A DNA stretch of 64,000 nt from CAIQQQ01 sp040399685 (GTDB lineage: Bacteria; Pseudomonadota; Alphaproteobacteria; Acetobacterales; Acetobacteraceae). Below are positions 1 to 9,020 of this stretch, one piece after another (positions within the stretch are counted from its first letter, which is position 1; every line of letters begins with the position of its first letter). The stretch covers positions 62,001 to 126,000 of the forward strand of contig JBBART010000005.1 in the NCBI GenBank assembly GCA_040399685.1. The letters are read 5' to 3'. The notes under the pieces are model-generated. The model ran no database searches. It was not told where the DNA came from and worked only from the letters and a program-made list of their open reading frames with translations. The translations under genes and the position numbers were made by a program.

Positions 1-351
1 ATCCGCCGCATGGGCAGCCTGGGCGAGCGCAACGTGACCATTGTGCTGTGGTATTCGCTTGGCTGCGCATTGCTGTCGGCGGTGCTGGTGATCCCGGTCT
101 GGGTGACGCCGGAGCCCTTGGCTCTGTTAGGCCTGGTGGCGGTTGGGGCGATTTCCGCCGCCGCGCAGTTGTTGATGACGGAGGGGTATCGCTCGGGCGA
201 GACCTCGCTGGTGGCGCCGTTCGAATATGGCGCGATTGTCTACACGACGGTGTTGGGGCTGGTGATCTGGGGCGAGGTTCCCGATATCTGGAGCCTGGTT
301 GGCATTCTGGTGCTGGTGTCGGCAGGATTGGTGGTGTGGCGCAGCGCGTGA
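1..351 (+). CDS. DMT/EamA-family permease, C-terminal part (5' truncated by window)
   Basis: The reading frame is open from the first base and ends at TGA 349-351, so only about the last 116 residues are seen. They form about four hydrophobic segments with the EamA pattern: a helix, then a conserved stretch near ALLxxEGYRSGETSLVAPFEY, then two terminal helices ending VVWRSA. This matches the second EamA repeat of drug/metabolite-transporter inner-membrane proteins. The substrate cannot be read from the sequence. An internal ATG at 10 exists, but the upstream codons are open, so truncation by the window edge is more likely than a short gene. Confidence 0.8.
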   Translation: MRRMGSLGERNVTIVLWYSLGCALLSAVLVIPVWVTPEPLALLGLVAVGAISAAAQLLMTEGYRSGETSLVAPFEYGAIVYTTVLGLVIWGEVPDIWSLVGILVLVSAGLVVWRSA

Positions 352-444
352 CGGGCTGAAATGCGGCGCAAGGCGCGGAGTGTGGCGGCGGTGGAAGCGG
401 GGCATCATCCTGGCCGGAAAACCTCTGACGAAAGACGCCTGTCG

Positions 445-1518
445 ATGAACGCGATCACCGAATTATCGCCGCCTTTCTCGTCCGACGCCGCACGCTGGGA
501 GGCTGTTGTGCAACGTGATGCGGCGGCGGATGGCCAGTTTGTGTATGCCGTGACCACGACCGGAATTTATTGCCACCCTTCTTGTGCTGCCCGCCCGGCG
601 TTGCGGCAGAACGTGGCGTTTCACGCCGATCGGGCCAGTGCGGAGCGTGCCGGCTTTCGGGCCTGCAAACGCTGCAAGCCGGACCTCGCGCCCAAACCGG
701 TGCGTGAGGCGCAATTGGTGGCGCAGGCCTGTCGCCGCATCGATGCGGCGGTGGAGGGCATTTCGCTGGAGGCGTTGGCAGCCGAGGCCGGGGTCAGTGC
801 GTTTCACTTCCACCGCCTGTTCCGCCGGATTGTGGGCGTGACGCCCAAGGCCTATGCGGCGGCGCGGCGCACGGCGCGGGTGCAGGCGAGCTTGGCGGGA
901 AGCGGTTCGGTGACGGAGGCGATCTATGAGGCCGGATTCAACTCGGCGGGGCGGTTCTATGAGGCGGCAGCGGGAATGCTGGGCATGACGCCCTCGGCAT
1001 GGCGGGCCGGAGGGGCGGGTGAGGTGATCGGCTACGCCACCGGCGAGAGCAGCCTTGGTTGGGTGCTGGTGGCCACCACGCCGCGTGGCATCTGTGCGAT
1101 CTTGATCGGCGATGCGCCGGATGCGTTGGTGGTTGATCTGAACGCCCGGTTTGCGCGTGCGACATTGGTGGCTGATTCAGGGTTCGCCGATGTGGTGGCG
1201 CGGGTGATCGCCTATGTCGACACCCCCGGCAACGGCATTGGCCTGCCGTTGGACATTCGCGGCACGGCGTTCCAGCGCCAGGTATGGGAGGTTCTGCAAA
1301 CCATCCCGGCCGGCGAGACCCGCAGCTACACCGAGGTCGCGGCGATGATTGGCAACCCCAAGGCGGTGCGCGCGGTGGCGACCGCCTGTGCCGCCAATCG
1401 TCTTGCCGTGGTGGTGCCGTGCCACCGGGTGGTGGCCACGGATGGTGGGCTGGCGGGATACCGGTGGGGCGTGAGCCGCAAACGCGCGCTGCTGACGCGG
1501 GAGAAAGCCGGAAGGTAG
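445..1518 (+). CDS. ada: Bifunctional transcriptional activator / methylated-DNA repair protein Ada
   Basis: A 357-residue protein with the full Ada architecture. An N-terminal Ada zinc domain carries four cysteines (C43, C47, C74, C77; one acts as the methylphosphotriester acceptor in the family). An AraC-type helix-turn-helix follows at about 100-180, and a C-terminal O6-alkylguanine-DNA alkyltransferase domain has the active-site motif PCHRVV near residue 326. It accepts methyl groups from DNA and, when methylated, activates the adaptive response. The frame is open back to 361, but ATG 445 gives the usual Ada length. No alkB is adjacent. Confidence 0.93.
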   Translation: MNAITELSPPFSSDAARWEAVVQRDAAADGQFVYAVTTTGIYCHPSCAARPALRQNVAFHADRASAERAGFRACKRCKPDLAPKPVREAQLVAQACRRIDAAVEGISLEALAAEAGVSAFHFHRLFRRIVGVTPKAYAAARRTARVQASLAGSGSVTEAIYEAGFNSAGRFYEAAAGMLGMTPSAWRAGGAGEVIGYATGESSLGWVLVATTPRGICAILIGDAPDALVVDLNARFARATLVADSGFADVVARVIAYVDTPGNGIGLPLDIRGTAFQRQVWEVLQTIPAGETRSYTEVAAMIGNPKAVRAVATACAANRLAVVVPCHRVVATDGGLAGYRWGVSRKRALLTREKAGR

Positions 1519-1590
1519 GGCGATTTCAATCCTCCCCCCTGGCATCTTGGCCCAAGCTGCGCGACTTTGGCGGCAAAATCGGAGGGCGCC

Positions 1591-2055
1591 ATGGCTGATC
1601 ATACGCATGACTGGAAGACCAACGGGATTCGCGTTATTCCGGCGGGGAATCTGGATGCCAACACGGCCCAGACCCCCGGCATGAACCGTGCCGCCGCCAT
1701 CAATCTCGCCCGTGTCGGCGCGCAGAAGATCTGGGCCGGCACCGTGCATATTCACCCAGATGCCAAGACCGGCGCGCATCATCACGGCGAGCTTGAAAGC
1801 GTGATCTACGTGCTGCGCGGGCGCGCGCGGATGCGGTGGGGCGAGCGGCTGGAATTCGTGGCCGAGGCCGGGCCGGGCGATTTCATCTTCGTGCCGCCGT
1901 TCGTGCCGCACCAGGAGATCAACGCCAGCACCGATGAGACGCTGGAATGCGTGCTGATGCGGTCTGGCAACGAGGCTGTGGTGGTCAATCTGGATATCGA
2001 CCCGGTCGAGGCGCCGGAATCGGTGAAGTGGATCGACCCGATTCACCAAAGCTGA
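1591..2055 (+). CDS. Cupin-domain protein
   Basis: A 154-residue single-domain cupin. The metal-binding motif 1 is visible as HIHPDAKTGAHHHGELESV and motif 2 as GDFIFVPPFVPHQEIN. ATG 1591 is preceded by GGAGGG at suitable spacing; an upstream in-frame start at 1567 is less likely. The stop codon overlaps the ATG of the LysR gene by one base (TGATG), so the two are probably cotranscribed and translationally coupled. Cupins of this size are often metal-dependent isomerases, dioxygenases or binding proteins; the substrate is unknown. Confidence 0.85.
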   Translation: MADHTHDWKTNGIRVIPAGNLDANTAQTPGMNRAAAINLARVGAQKIWAGTVHIHPDAKTGAHHHGELESVIYVLRGRARMRWGERLEFVAEAGPGDFIFVPPFVPHQEINASTDETLECVLMRSGNEAVVVNLDIDPVEAPESVKWIDPIHQS

Positions 2056-3014
2056 TGGCGCGGCGCCATCTCGACCAGCGGCTGAAGCTGCGGCATCTGC
2101 GCGCCATTGACGCGGTGGCGGCGCATCGCAGCCTGGTGCGGGCGTCGGCCGCGTTGGGGGTGAGCCAGCCGGCGCTGACCCGTTCGGTGCAGGACAGCGA
2201 GGCGGCGCTGGAGATGAAGCTTTTTGAGCGCCACGCCCGCGGTGTGACGCCGACCGAGGCGGGTGAGGCGGTGTGGGCCTCGGCGCGGCGCATCCTGGCC
2301 GAAATCGGCCGGCTGGAGGAGGAGCTGGACCGCCTGGGCTCGGCCACCATCGGCACCATCGCACTGGGGGCGTTGCCGGTGGCGGCGGTGGGGCTGTTGC
2401 CTGGTGTGCTGGCCCGCCTGAAGGCGTCGCATCCGCTGTTGCAGGTGCGGCTGGTGCAGGGGCGGACGGAGGAGCTGCTGCCGCTGCTGGCGGTGGGACA
2501 GCTGGACCTGATTATCGGCCGGCTTTACGAGCCGCTGACGCCGGACGGGTTTCTGCGCGAGCCGTTGTATGACGAGCCGATCTCGGTGTTGGCCCGTGCC
2601 GATCATCCGATCTTTCTGGACGCCGATCCGGGGATAGGCGCGCTGGCGCATCATGAGCTGGTGCTGCCGACCATGACTCAGCGCATGGGCCAGGAGATCG
2701 AGCGGCTATTGGATGAGCGGGGGGTGATGCCGGCCAGTTGCCTGCGGTCCAGCTCGGTCGGGTTCATTCGTGAATTGCTGCACACCACCGACATGCTGAC
2801 CATCTGCCCGCGCATGATGATGGGCGGCGATCTGTTGCGCGGCACCCTCCGGGTGGTGCCGATCGTGATTGCAACGTCACCGCGTCCGGCTGGGGTGATC
2901 CGCAGCGCGGCCCGGGCTACGCCGCCGAATGCCGAGACATTGGTGGCCGGGTTGCGGACCTATCTGGCAACGCTGTCGGCGCGTGGATTGGTGCCGCTCT
3001 CCGCCGACATATAA
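2055..3014 (+). CDS. LysR-family transcriptional regulator
   Basis: A 319-residue LTTR. The N-terminal winged helix-turn-helix (about residues 10-70, with SLVRASAALGVSQPALTRSV) is followed by a linker helix and a periplasmic-binding-protein-like effector domain. The N-terminus LRHLRAIDAVAAHRS resembles the GbpR/PcaQ branch, which often controls aromatic-acid catabolism. The gene sits 84 bp upstream of the aroE-like gene that opens the ring-cleavage operon and points the same way, so it is the most likely regulator of that operon. The inducer is not identifiable from sequence. Confidence 0.9.
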   Translation: MARRHLDQRLKLRHLRAIDAVAAHRSLVRASAALGVSQPALTRSVQDSEAALEMKLFERHARGVTPTEAGEAVWASARRILAEIGRLEEELDRLGSATIGTIALGALPVAAVGLLPGVLARLKASHPLLQVRLVQGRTEELLPLLAVGQLDLIIGRLYEPLTPDGFLREPLYDEPISVLARADHPIFLDADPGIGALAHHELVLPTMTQRMGQEIERLLDERGVMPASCLRSSSVGFIRELLHTTDMLTICPRMMMGGDLLRGTLRVVPIVIATSPRPAGVIRSAARATPPNAETLVAGLRTYLATLSARGLVPLSADI

Positions 3015-3098
3015 CTAAATCGCATACAGAGACCGTGTAAAACGATATGACGCGGCGCTTCGTCGCCGATATTCATGCTGACAGTGAGGAAACAAAAA

Positions 3099-3965
3099 AT
3101 GAGCCAGACCCCGATTCCGCGCGCCTGCATCATGGGCCATCCGGTGGTGCAATCGCGTTCGCCCATGCTGCACGGATATTGGCTGAAGCAACTCGGCATC
3201 GCCGGCAGCTACACGCATGAGGATGTGCCGCCGGGTGGGTTTGAGGATTTCCTCAAAGGGTTTCAGGCGGCCGGGTACACTGGCGGCAACGTGACGGCGC
3301 CGCACAAGCAGGCCGCCTTGCAAGCCGTGTCGCGCATCGATGCGGTGGCCGCGGCGATCGGGGCGGTCAACACCATCTGGATCGAGGACGGCGTTCTGGT
3401 GGGTGGCAACACTGACGCGCACGGCTTTATCGCCAATCTGGACGATCGCGCGCCGGGGTGGGATGTGGGTGCCAAGATTGCGGTGCTGCTGGGCGCCGGT
3501 GGGGCCACGCGGGCGGCGATTGTGGCATTGCGGGCGCGCAACATCGCCGTCGTGCTGATCAATCGCACGCGCGGCCATGCCGAGGAACTGGCGGCGCATT
3601 TCAACGCCATGCCGGGGCCGGTGGTGTCGGTGATGGCGTGGGAGGACATGGCGCAGGCGTTCGGTCAGGCCGATCTGCTGGTCAACACCACCGTGCTGGG
3701 CATGCTGGGCAAGCCGCCGATGGACATTGACCTTGCGCCGCTCAAGCCCACCGCCACCGTCTATGACATTGTGTATGTGCCGCTTGAGACCGGCTTGCTG
3801 GCCAAGGCGCGGGCGCGCGGGCATCGCACCGTCGATGGGTTGGGCATGTTGCTGCACCAGGCGGTGCCGGGGTTTGCCCATTGGTTTGGCGCCACGCCGG
3901 TGGTGACGCCGGAGCTGCGCAGGCTGATCGAGGATGATATCCGCGCCAAGACGCCGGGAGCCTGA
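3099..3965 (+). CDS. Shikimate dehydrogenase family protein (AroE-like)
   Basis: A 288-residue protein with the AroE layout. The N-terminal substrate domain carries SRSPMLHGYW and NVTAPHK with the catalytic lysine (K70), followed by GGNTDAHGF. A C-terminal NADP-binding fold follows with a glycine-rich LLGAGGATRAA loop and NRT. The AGGAAAC ribosome site before ATG 3099 is good. Its position at the head of a ring-cleavage operon suggests a catabolic paralogue acting on quinate/shikimate-type compounds rather than the housekeeping AroE; that role is inference. It is followed four bases later by the solute-binding protein gene. Confidence 0.88.
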   Translation: MSQTPIPRACIMGHPVVQSRSPMLHGYWLKQLGIAGSYTHEDVPPGGFEDFLKGFQAAGYTGGNVTAPHKQAALQAVSRIDAVAAAIGAVNTIWIEDGVLVGGNTDAHGFIANLDDRAPGWDVGAKIAVLLGAGGATRAAIVALRARNIAVVLINRTRGHAEELAAHFNAMPGPVVSVMAWEDMAQAFGQADLLVNTTVLGMLGKPPMDIDLAPLKPTATVYDIVYVPLETGLLAKARARGHRTVDGLGMLLHQAVPGFAHWFGATPVVTPELRRLIEDDIRAKTPGA

Positions 3966-3969
3966 CCCC

Positions 3970-5547
3970 ATGAAGCGCCGCACCCTCATGCTCACCGCCG
4001 CCGCAACGCTGGCCGCGCCCCGGATTGGGCGGGCGGCGGGGGCGAAGGTGCTGCGCTTCGTGCCGTATGTGGATCTGGCGATCCTGGACCCGGTGGCCAA
4101 CACCAACGCCGTCACGCGGACGCATTCGTTTCTGGTGTTCGACACGCTGTTCGGGGTGGATGCCGAATTCCGCACCCAGCCGCAGATGGCGCAGGGCCAT
4201 GTGGTGGATGCGGATTTCCGCGACTGGACCATCACCCTGCGCCCCGGCCTGCGCTTTCATGACGACACGCCGGTGCTGGCGCGCGATGTGGTGGCGAGCC
4301 TGAAGCGGTGGGGCACGCGCGATGTGTTCGGCCAGAGCCTGATGGAGGTGGTGGACGAACTTTCGGCGCCCACCGACACCACCATCCGGTTTCGCCTCAG
4401 CCGTCCGTTCCGCCTGTTGCCGGATGCACTCGGCAAGCTGGCGCCGAACATGCCGGCGATCATGCCGGAGCGGCTGGCGGCGAAGACCGACTCGGCGAAG
4501 TCGGTGCCGGAGCTGATCGGCAGCGGGCCGTTCCGGTTCGTCGCAAGCGAGCGGGTGCCCGGTGCGCGGGTGGTGTATGAGAAATTCCAGGGTTATGTGC
4601 CGCGTCCGGATGGGGTGCCGGGGTTGTCGTCGGGGCCGAAGATCGTGCATCTCGATCGGGTGGAGTGGCTGATGATGCCAGAGCCCGCCACGGCGGCGGC
4701 GGCGTTGCAGGCCGGTGAGGTGGACTGGCTGGAAACGCCGGCGCCCGATTTGCTGGACGTGTTGCGCCGGGACAAGGGCATCACGGTTGCCACGCATGAC
4801 ACCACCGGGCAGATGGCGATCCTGCGGTTCAACACGCTGATCGCGCCGTTCGACAATCAGAAGCTGCGCCGCGCGGTGCTGGGGGCGATCGACCAGACCG
4901 AGTTCATGAACGCCTATGCCGGTGACCCGGCGTTATGGCGCGTGGGGGTTGGCGCGTTTACCGGCGACACGCCGATGGCGACGAAGGCGGGGATGGACGG
5001 GCTGTTCGGCCCCACCGATTTCGCCCGTGCGCGGACCGAGGTGGCGGCGTCCGGCTACAAGGGGGAGAGGGTGGTGATTCTGGCGCCGTCCGATCATCCG
5101 GTGAACGGGCCGATGGCGAACATGGCGGCGGATCTGTTTCGCAAGATCGGGTTGAATGTGGACTTGCAGGCGATGGATTCCGGCACCGTGTTCCAGCGCC
5201 GCAACAATCGTGGACCGCTTGAGAAGGGCGGCTGGAATGTGTTTCCGGCGGCGATCAACGGGTTGGGGCAGCTTAATCCGGCCGAGAGCTATCTGTCGCG
5301 CGGCAATGGCAAGGACGCCTGGTACGGTTGGCCGACCAGTGCGCGGGTTGAGGAATTGCATTCGGCCTATCTGAACGCCAGCGATTTCGCCGAGCGCAAG
5401 CGGATCTGTGACGCACTGCAAATTGCGGTGCTGGAGGAGGCGCCGTTTCTGCCGCTCGGGCAGGTGGTGTCGCCCACTGCTTACCGTCGGGACATCGGCG
5501 GGATCACCAATGGATTTCCACGTTTTTGGGGGGTGACGAAGTCATGA
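3970..5547 (+). CDS. ABC transporter substrate-binding protein, family 5 (peptide/nickel type)
   Basis: A 525-residue protein. The N-terminus MKRRTLMLTAAATLAAPRIG looks like an export signal with an RR pair, possibly Tat type. The mature part matches the large SBP_bac_5 (DppA/OppA-like) fold, with the typical opening VDLAILDPVANTNAVTRTHS. ATG 3970 follows the aroE-like stop by four bases. No cognate permease or ATPase genes of the Dpp/Opp type lie in the operon, so it is an orphan binding protein here. The ligand is unknown. The stop overlaps the dioxygenase start (ATGA). Confidence 0.88.
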   Translation: MKRRTLMLTAAATLAAPRIGRAAGAKVLRFVPYVDLAILDPVANTNAVTRTHSFLVFDTLFGVDAEFRTQPQMAQGHVVDADFRDWTITLRPGLRFHDDTPVLARDVVASLKRWGTRDVFGQSLMEVVDELSAPTDTTIRFRLSRPFRLLPDALGKLAPNMPAIMPERLAAKTDSAKSVPELIGSGPFRFVASERVPGARVVYEKFQGYVPRPDGVPGLSSGPKIVHLDRVEWLMMPEPATAAAALQAGEVDWLETPAPDLLDVLRRDKGITVATHDTTGQMAILRFNTLIAPFDNQKLRRAVLGAIDQTEFMNAYAGDPALWRVGVGAFTGDTPMATKAGMDGLFGPTDFARARTEVAASGYKGERVVILAPSDHPVNGPMANMAADLFRKIGLNVDLQAMDSGTVFQRRNNRGPLEKGGWNVFPAAINGLGQLNPAESYLSRGNGKDAWYGWPTSARVEELHSAYLNASDFAERKRICDALQIAVLEEAPFLPLGQVVSPTAYRRDIGGITNGFPRFWGVTKS

Positions 5548-6527
5548 TGCATCCAGAGCCGATCATGGATCTGGCCCATCTTGGGCATGTGGAGCTGTTG
5601 ACGCCGAAGCCCGAGGAGAGCCTGCGGTTCTTTGTCGATGTGATGGGCATGACCGAGAGTGGTCGCCAGGGTGACAGCGTGTATCTCCGCGGCTGGGATG
5701 ATTACGAGCGGTCTTCGCTGAAGCTGACGGCGGCCAAGACCGGCGGCTTGGGGCACATGGCGTTTCGCGCCCGCAGTCCGCAGGCGCTGGAGCGGCGGGT
5801 GGCGGCGCTGGCTGGGTCTGGATATGAAATTGGCTGGATTGAGGGCGATCTTGGTCATGGTCCGGCGTATCGCTGCCATGATCCGGATGGGCATGTGGTC
5901 GAGCTTTACTATGAGACCAAATGGTATCAGCCGCCGGAGGAATTGCGGCCGGCGTTGAAGAACCAGGCGCAGCGTTATCCGGCGCGGGGCGTGAATGTGC
6001 GGCGGCTGGATCATTTGAACTGTCTTGCCGCCGATATCACCGCCAACCGGATTTTCTTCGAGCAGTATCTCGGCTTTCGCCTGACCGAGCAGATTGTTCT
6101 CGATGATGGCACCGAGGCCGCGATGTGGCTGACCTGCACCAATAAAAGCTATGACTTCGCCTATTCCCGCGAAAGCCATGGCCTGCGTGGGCGGTTTCAT
6201 CATGTGACGTTCGCGCTGGACAGCCGCGAGGATATTCTGCGCGCCGCCGATATCTTCCTCGAAGCGGGGGTGCATATCGAAACCGGGCCGCACAAGCACG
6301 CCATCCAGCAGACGTTCTTTCTCTACGTCTATGAACCCGGCGGTAATCGGGTGGAGGTGGCCAATGCCGGGGCCCGGCTGATCCTCGCGCCGGATTGGAA
6401 GCCCATTGTCTGGACCGAGACCGAACGCAAGAAGGGCCAGGCGTGGGGACTGAAGACCATCGAGAGCTTCCACACCCACGGCACGCCGACCATTGAAGAA
6501 TTGACCGCCACAGGAGCCATGCCATGA
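5544..6527 (+). CDS. Type I (VOC-fold) extradiol ring-cleavage dioxygenase
   Basis: A 327-residue two-module vicinal-oxygen-chelate protein of the catechol 2,3-dioxygenase family. The second module carries the expected iron triad: H157 in RLDHLNC, H220 in FHHVTF and E271 in YEPGGNRVE. The C-terminal part closely fits the extradiol signature (H, LYVYEP, GG, E). It overlaps the upstream stop by ATGA and the downstream galB start by four bases. The expected reaction is meta cleavage of a catecholic ring. With galBCD directly downstream, a gallate- or protocatechuate-type substrate is inferred, not shown. Confidence 0.9.
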   Translation: MMHPEPIMDLAHLGHVELLTPKPEESLRFFVDVMGMTESGRQGDSVYLRGWDDYERSSLKLTAAKTGGLGHMAFRARSPQALERRVAALAGSGYEIGWIEGDLGHGPAYRCHDPDGHVVELYYETKWYQPPEELRPALKNQAQRYPARGVNVRRLDHLNCLAADITANRIFFEQYLGFRLTEQIVLDDGTEAAMWLTCTNKSYDFAYSRESHGLRGRFHHVTFALDSREDILRAADIFLEAGVHIETGPHKHAIQQTFFLYVYEPGGNRVEVANAGARLILAPDWKPIVWTETERKKGQAWGLKTIESFHTHGTPTIEELTATGAMP

Positions 6528-7240
6528 GCAAGACCGGACTTGTCGTCAGCGCCCATTCCGCCGATTTCGTGTGGCGCGCGGGCGGTGCGATTGCGTTGCA
6601 TGCAGCGGCGGGCATGAAGGTGACGGTGGTGTGCCTGTCATTCGGGGAGCGCGGCGAGTCGGCCAAGCTGTGGCGGCTGCCGGGCATGACGTTGGACAAG
6701 GTGAAGGCCTCGCGCCAGGCCGAGGCCGAGGCTGCGGCGAAGCATCTTGGTGTGCATGACATCCAGTTCTGGGATCTGGGCGACTATCCCTTGAACCTGG
6801 ATGAGAAGGCGCTGTTTCGCCTGGTGGATGTGCACCGGGCGATCCATCCGTCCTTTGTGCTGACGCACTCGAAGGAAGATCTCTACAACCACGATCACCC
6901 AGCCACGACGGACTTTGCCCAGCACGCCCGCATCATCGCGCAGGCGCATGGGCACAACCCGGAACAGAAGGTCAGCGGTGCGCCGCCGGTGTATCTGTTC
7001 GAGCCGCACCAGCCCGAGCAGTGCAACTGGAAGCCGACCACGCTGCTCAAGATCGACAGCGTGTGGGCGCAGAAGCGTGCGGCCATCGAGTGCATGGCGG
7101 GGCAGGAGCATCTTTGGGACTATTACACCCGCGTGGCGTTGCAGCGCGGGGCGCAGGCGGCGCGGAATTCGGATGAGGCCTGCACCTATGGCGAAGGCTA
7201 CCAGAACGTGTTCCCGCATGTGACGGGCGCTTTGGCATGA
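6524..7240 (+). CDS. galB: 4-oxalomesaconate hydratase (PIG-L/LmbE family)
   Basis: A 238-residue PIG-L-fold protein. The usual AHPDD zinc motif is replaced by AHSADFVWRAGG, and downstream it has SFGERGESAKLW, YNHDHP, EPHQPEQCNWKP and GQEHLWDYYTRVA. From memory of the family these are hallmarks of GalB-type oxalomesaconate hydratases rather than of sugar deacetylases. The enzyme hydrates 4-oxalomesaconate to 4-carboxy-4-hydroxy-2-oxoadipate. Four-base overlaps on both sides place it in tight coupling with the dioxygenase and the aldolase gene. Confidence 0.88.
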   Translation: MSKTGLVVSAHSADFVWRAGGAIALHAAAGMKVTVVCLSFGERGESAKLWRLPGMTLDKVKASRQAEAEAAAKHLGVHDIQFWDLGDYPLNLDEKALFRLVDVHRAIHPSFVLTHSKEDLYNHDHPATTDFAQHARIIAQAHGHNPEQKVSGAPPVYLFEPHQPEQCNWKPTTLLKIDSVWAQKRAAIECMAGQEHLWDYYTRVALQRGAQAARNSDEACTYGEGYQNVFPHVTGALA

Positions 7241-7923
7241 GCGTCGTCATTCGCCACATCCAGCGCGCCGATGCTGTTGTGGTCAACGGACTTGGCGTGT
7301 GCGGCGTGTCCACGGTGCATGAGGCGCAGGGGCGGATTGGCTTTCTGGGCAGCCAGTTGCGGCCGATCTATGCCGGTGCGCGCGTCGCCGGCTCGGCGGT
7401 CACGGTGTCGTTGGCGCCGTGCGACAACTGGATGATCCATGTGGCGGTGGAGCAGTGCCACGAAGGCGATATTCTGGTGGTGTCGCCGACCTCGCCGTCC
7501 GATGCCGGGTATTTCGGTGAGTTGCTGGCGTCGTCGCTGGCAGCGCGGGGCGTGCGCGGGTTGGTGATCGAGGCGGGGTGCCGCGATATCGTCGATCTGA
7601 CCCGTATGGGCTTTCCGGTGTGGTCGCGCGCGGTGTCGGCACAGGGCACGGTGAAGGAGACGCTGGGCTCGGTGAACGTGCCGATCGTGTGCGGCGGGCA
7701 GATCATCCAGCCGGGTGACGTGATCGTGGCCGATGACGATGGCGTCTGCGTGGTGCGTCGCGCCGATGCCGGCGCGGTGCTGGATTTGAGCCTGGCGCGC
7801 GAGGAGAAAGAGGCGGCGGTGCGCAAGCGGCTGCAGGCCGGCGAACTCGGGCTGGATATCTATGGCATGCGCGAAAAGCTGGCGGCCAAGGGGCTGGTCT
7901 ACCGCGATACGGCGGAAGGCTGA
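7237..7923 (+). CDS. galC: 4-hydroxy-4-methyl-2-oxoglutarate / 4-carboxy-4-hydroxy-2-oxoadipate aldolase
   Basis: A 228-residue RraA-fold protein (LigK/ProA/GalC type). It shows the family sequence GARVAGSAVTVSLAPCDNWMIH, the VIEAGCRDIVDL motif that helps bind the divalent metal and pyruvate, and VQPGDVIVADDDGV-like text near residue 160. In the oxalomesaconate pathway this class II aldolase splits CHA into pyruvate and oxaloacetate. A pure RraA RNase E regulator is less likely given the catabolic context. It overlaps galB by ATGA and is followed two bases later by galD. Confidence 0.9.
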   Translation: MSVVIRHIQRADAVVVNGLGVCGVSTVHEAQGRIGFLGSQLRPIYAGARVAGSAVTVSLAPCDNWMIHVAVEQCHEGDILVVSPTSPSDAGYFGELLASSLAARGVRGLVIEAGCRDIVDLTRMGFPVWSRAVSAQGTVKETLGSVNVPIVCGGQIIQPGDVIVADDDGVCVVRRADAGAVLDLSLAREEKEAAVRKRLQAGELGLDIYGMREKLAAKGLVYRDTAEG

Positions 7924-7925
7924 GC

Positions 7926-9008
7926 ATGGAGCGCGCGATCCGGTGCATGGCGATGCGGGGCGGCACGTCGAAGGGCCTGTATTTCCTGGCCTCCGACTTG
8001 CCGTCCGATATCGCCACCCGCGACGCGGTGCTTCTTGCGGCCATGGGATCGCCGGATATCCGCCAGATCGACGGCATGGGCGGGGCTGATCCGCTGACCA
8101 GCAAGGTGGCCGTGATCGGGCCATCGACGCGTGATGATGCCGATGTGGATTATCTGTTCTTGCAGGTGGTGGTGGACCGGCCGCGCGTGGATGCATCGCA
8201 GAATTGCGGCAACATCCTCGCCGGCGTGGCCGCCTTTGCGGTGCTGCGCGGGCTGGTGGCGGCCAGTGGTGAGACGAGTTCGGTGCGCATCCACATGGTC
8301 AATTCCGCCAACGTGGCGGTGGCGGTGATCGAGACGCCCGGCGGTGTGCCGCGATTTGACGGCACGGCGCGGATTGACGGCGTGCCGGGCACGTCCGCGC
8401 CGGTGCTGCTGGATTTTCTGGACGTCGCGGGGTCCACCTGCGGCGCGCTGCTGCCGACAGGGCATGCGATGGATTCGGTGCTGGGCGTGGATGTGACGTG
8501 CATCGACAACGGCATGCCGGTGGTGTTGATGCGGGCCGCCGATCTGGGCATCGCCGGCACCGAGACGCCCGAGGCGATGGAGGCGAACGCGGAACTGCGG
8601 GCGCGGGTGGAGGCGATCCGCCTTGCCGTCGGCCCGATGATGAATCTGGGCGATGTGACCGCCAAGACGGTGCCGAAGATGTGCCTCATCACCGGGCCGG
8701 TGGCCGGTGGGTCGATCTGCACGCGCAATTTCATTCCGCACCGGGTGCACAAGACCATCGGCGTGCTGGGCGCTGTCAGCGTGGCGACCGCCTGTGTGCT
8801 GCCGGGGTCGGTGGCCGACGGCATTGCCCGGCTTCCCAAGGATGGCCCGATGCGGCTTGAGGTGGAGCACCCGACCGGGTTCTTTACCGTGGATCTTGAG
8901 GTTGAGGTGAATGCCGGCACGATTGCCGTGCGGCGTTCGGCGCTGTTGCGGACCGCGCGGCGGCTGATGGATGGCGCTGTTTATATTCCGGCCAGCATCT
9001 GGCCCTGA
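7926..9008 (+). CDS. galD: 4-oxalomesaconate tautomerase (PrpF family)
   Basis: A 360-residue PrpF/DUF453 protein with a diaminopimelate-epimerase-like double fold. The N-terminus IRCMAMRGGTSKGLYFLASD and the repeat-borne cysteine region ASQNCGNILAGVAAFAV are typical. GalD interconverts keto and enol tautomers of 4-oxalomesaconate after ring cleavage; a methylaconitate isomerase (PrpF) would look similar, but no methylcitrate genes are nearby. Linkage to galB and galC supports the tautomerase role. Confidence 0.88.
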   Translation: MERAIRCMAMRGGTSKGLYFLASDLPSDIATRDAVLLAAMGSPDIRQIDGMGGADPLTSKVAVIGPSTRDDADVDYLFLQVVVDRPRVDASQNCGNILAGVAAFAVLRGLVAASGETSSVRIHMVNSANVAVAVIETPGGVPRFDGTARIDGVPGTSAPVLLDFLDVAGSTCGALLPTGHAMDSVLGVDVTCIDNGMPVVLMRAADLGIAGTETPEAMEANAELRARVEAIRLAVGPMMNLGDVTAKTVPKMCLITGPVAGGSICTRNFIPHRVHKTIGVLGAVSVATACVLPGSVADGIARLPKDGPMRLEVEHPTGFFTVDLEVEVNAGTIAVRRSALLRTARRLMDGAVYIPASIWP

Positions 9009-9020
9009 GGGAGCATTCGA

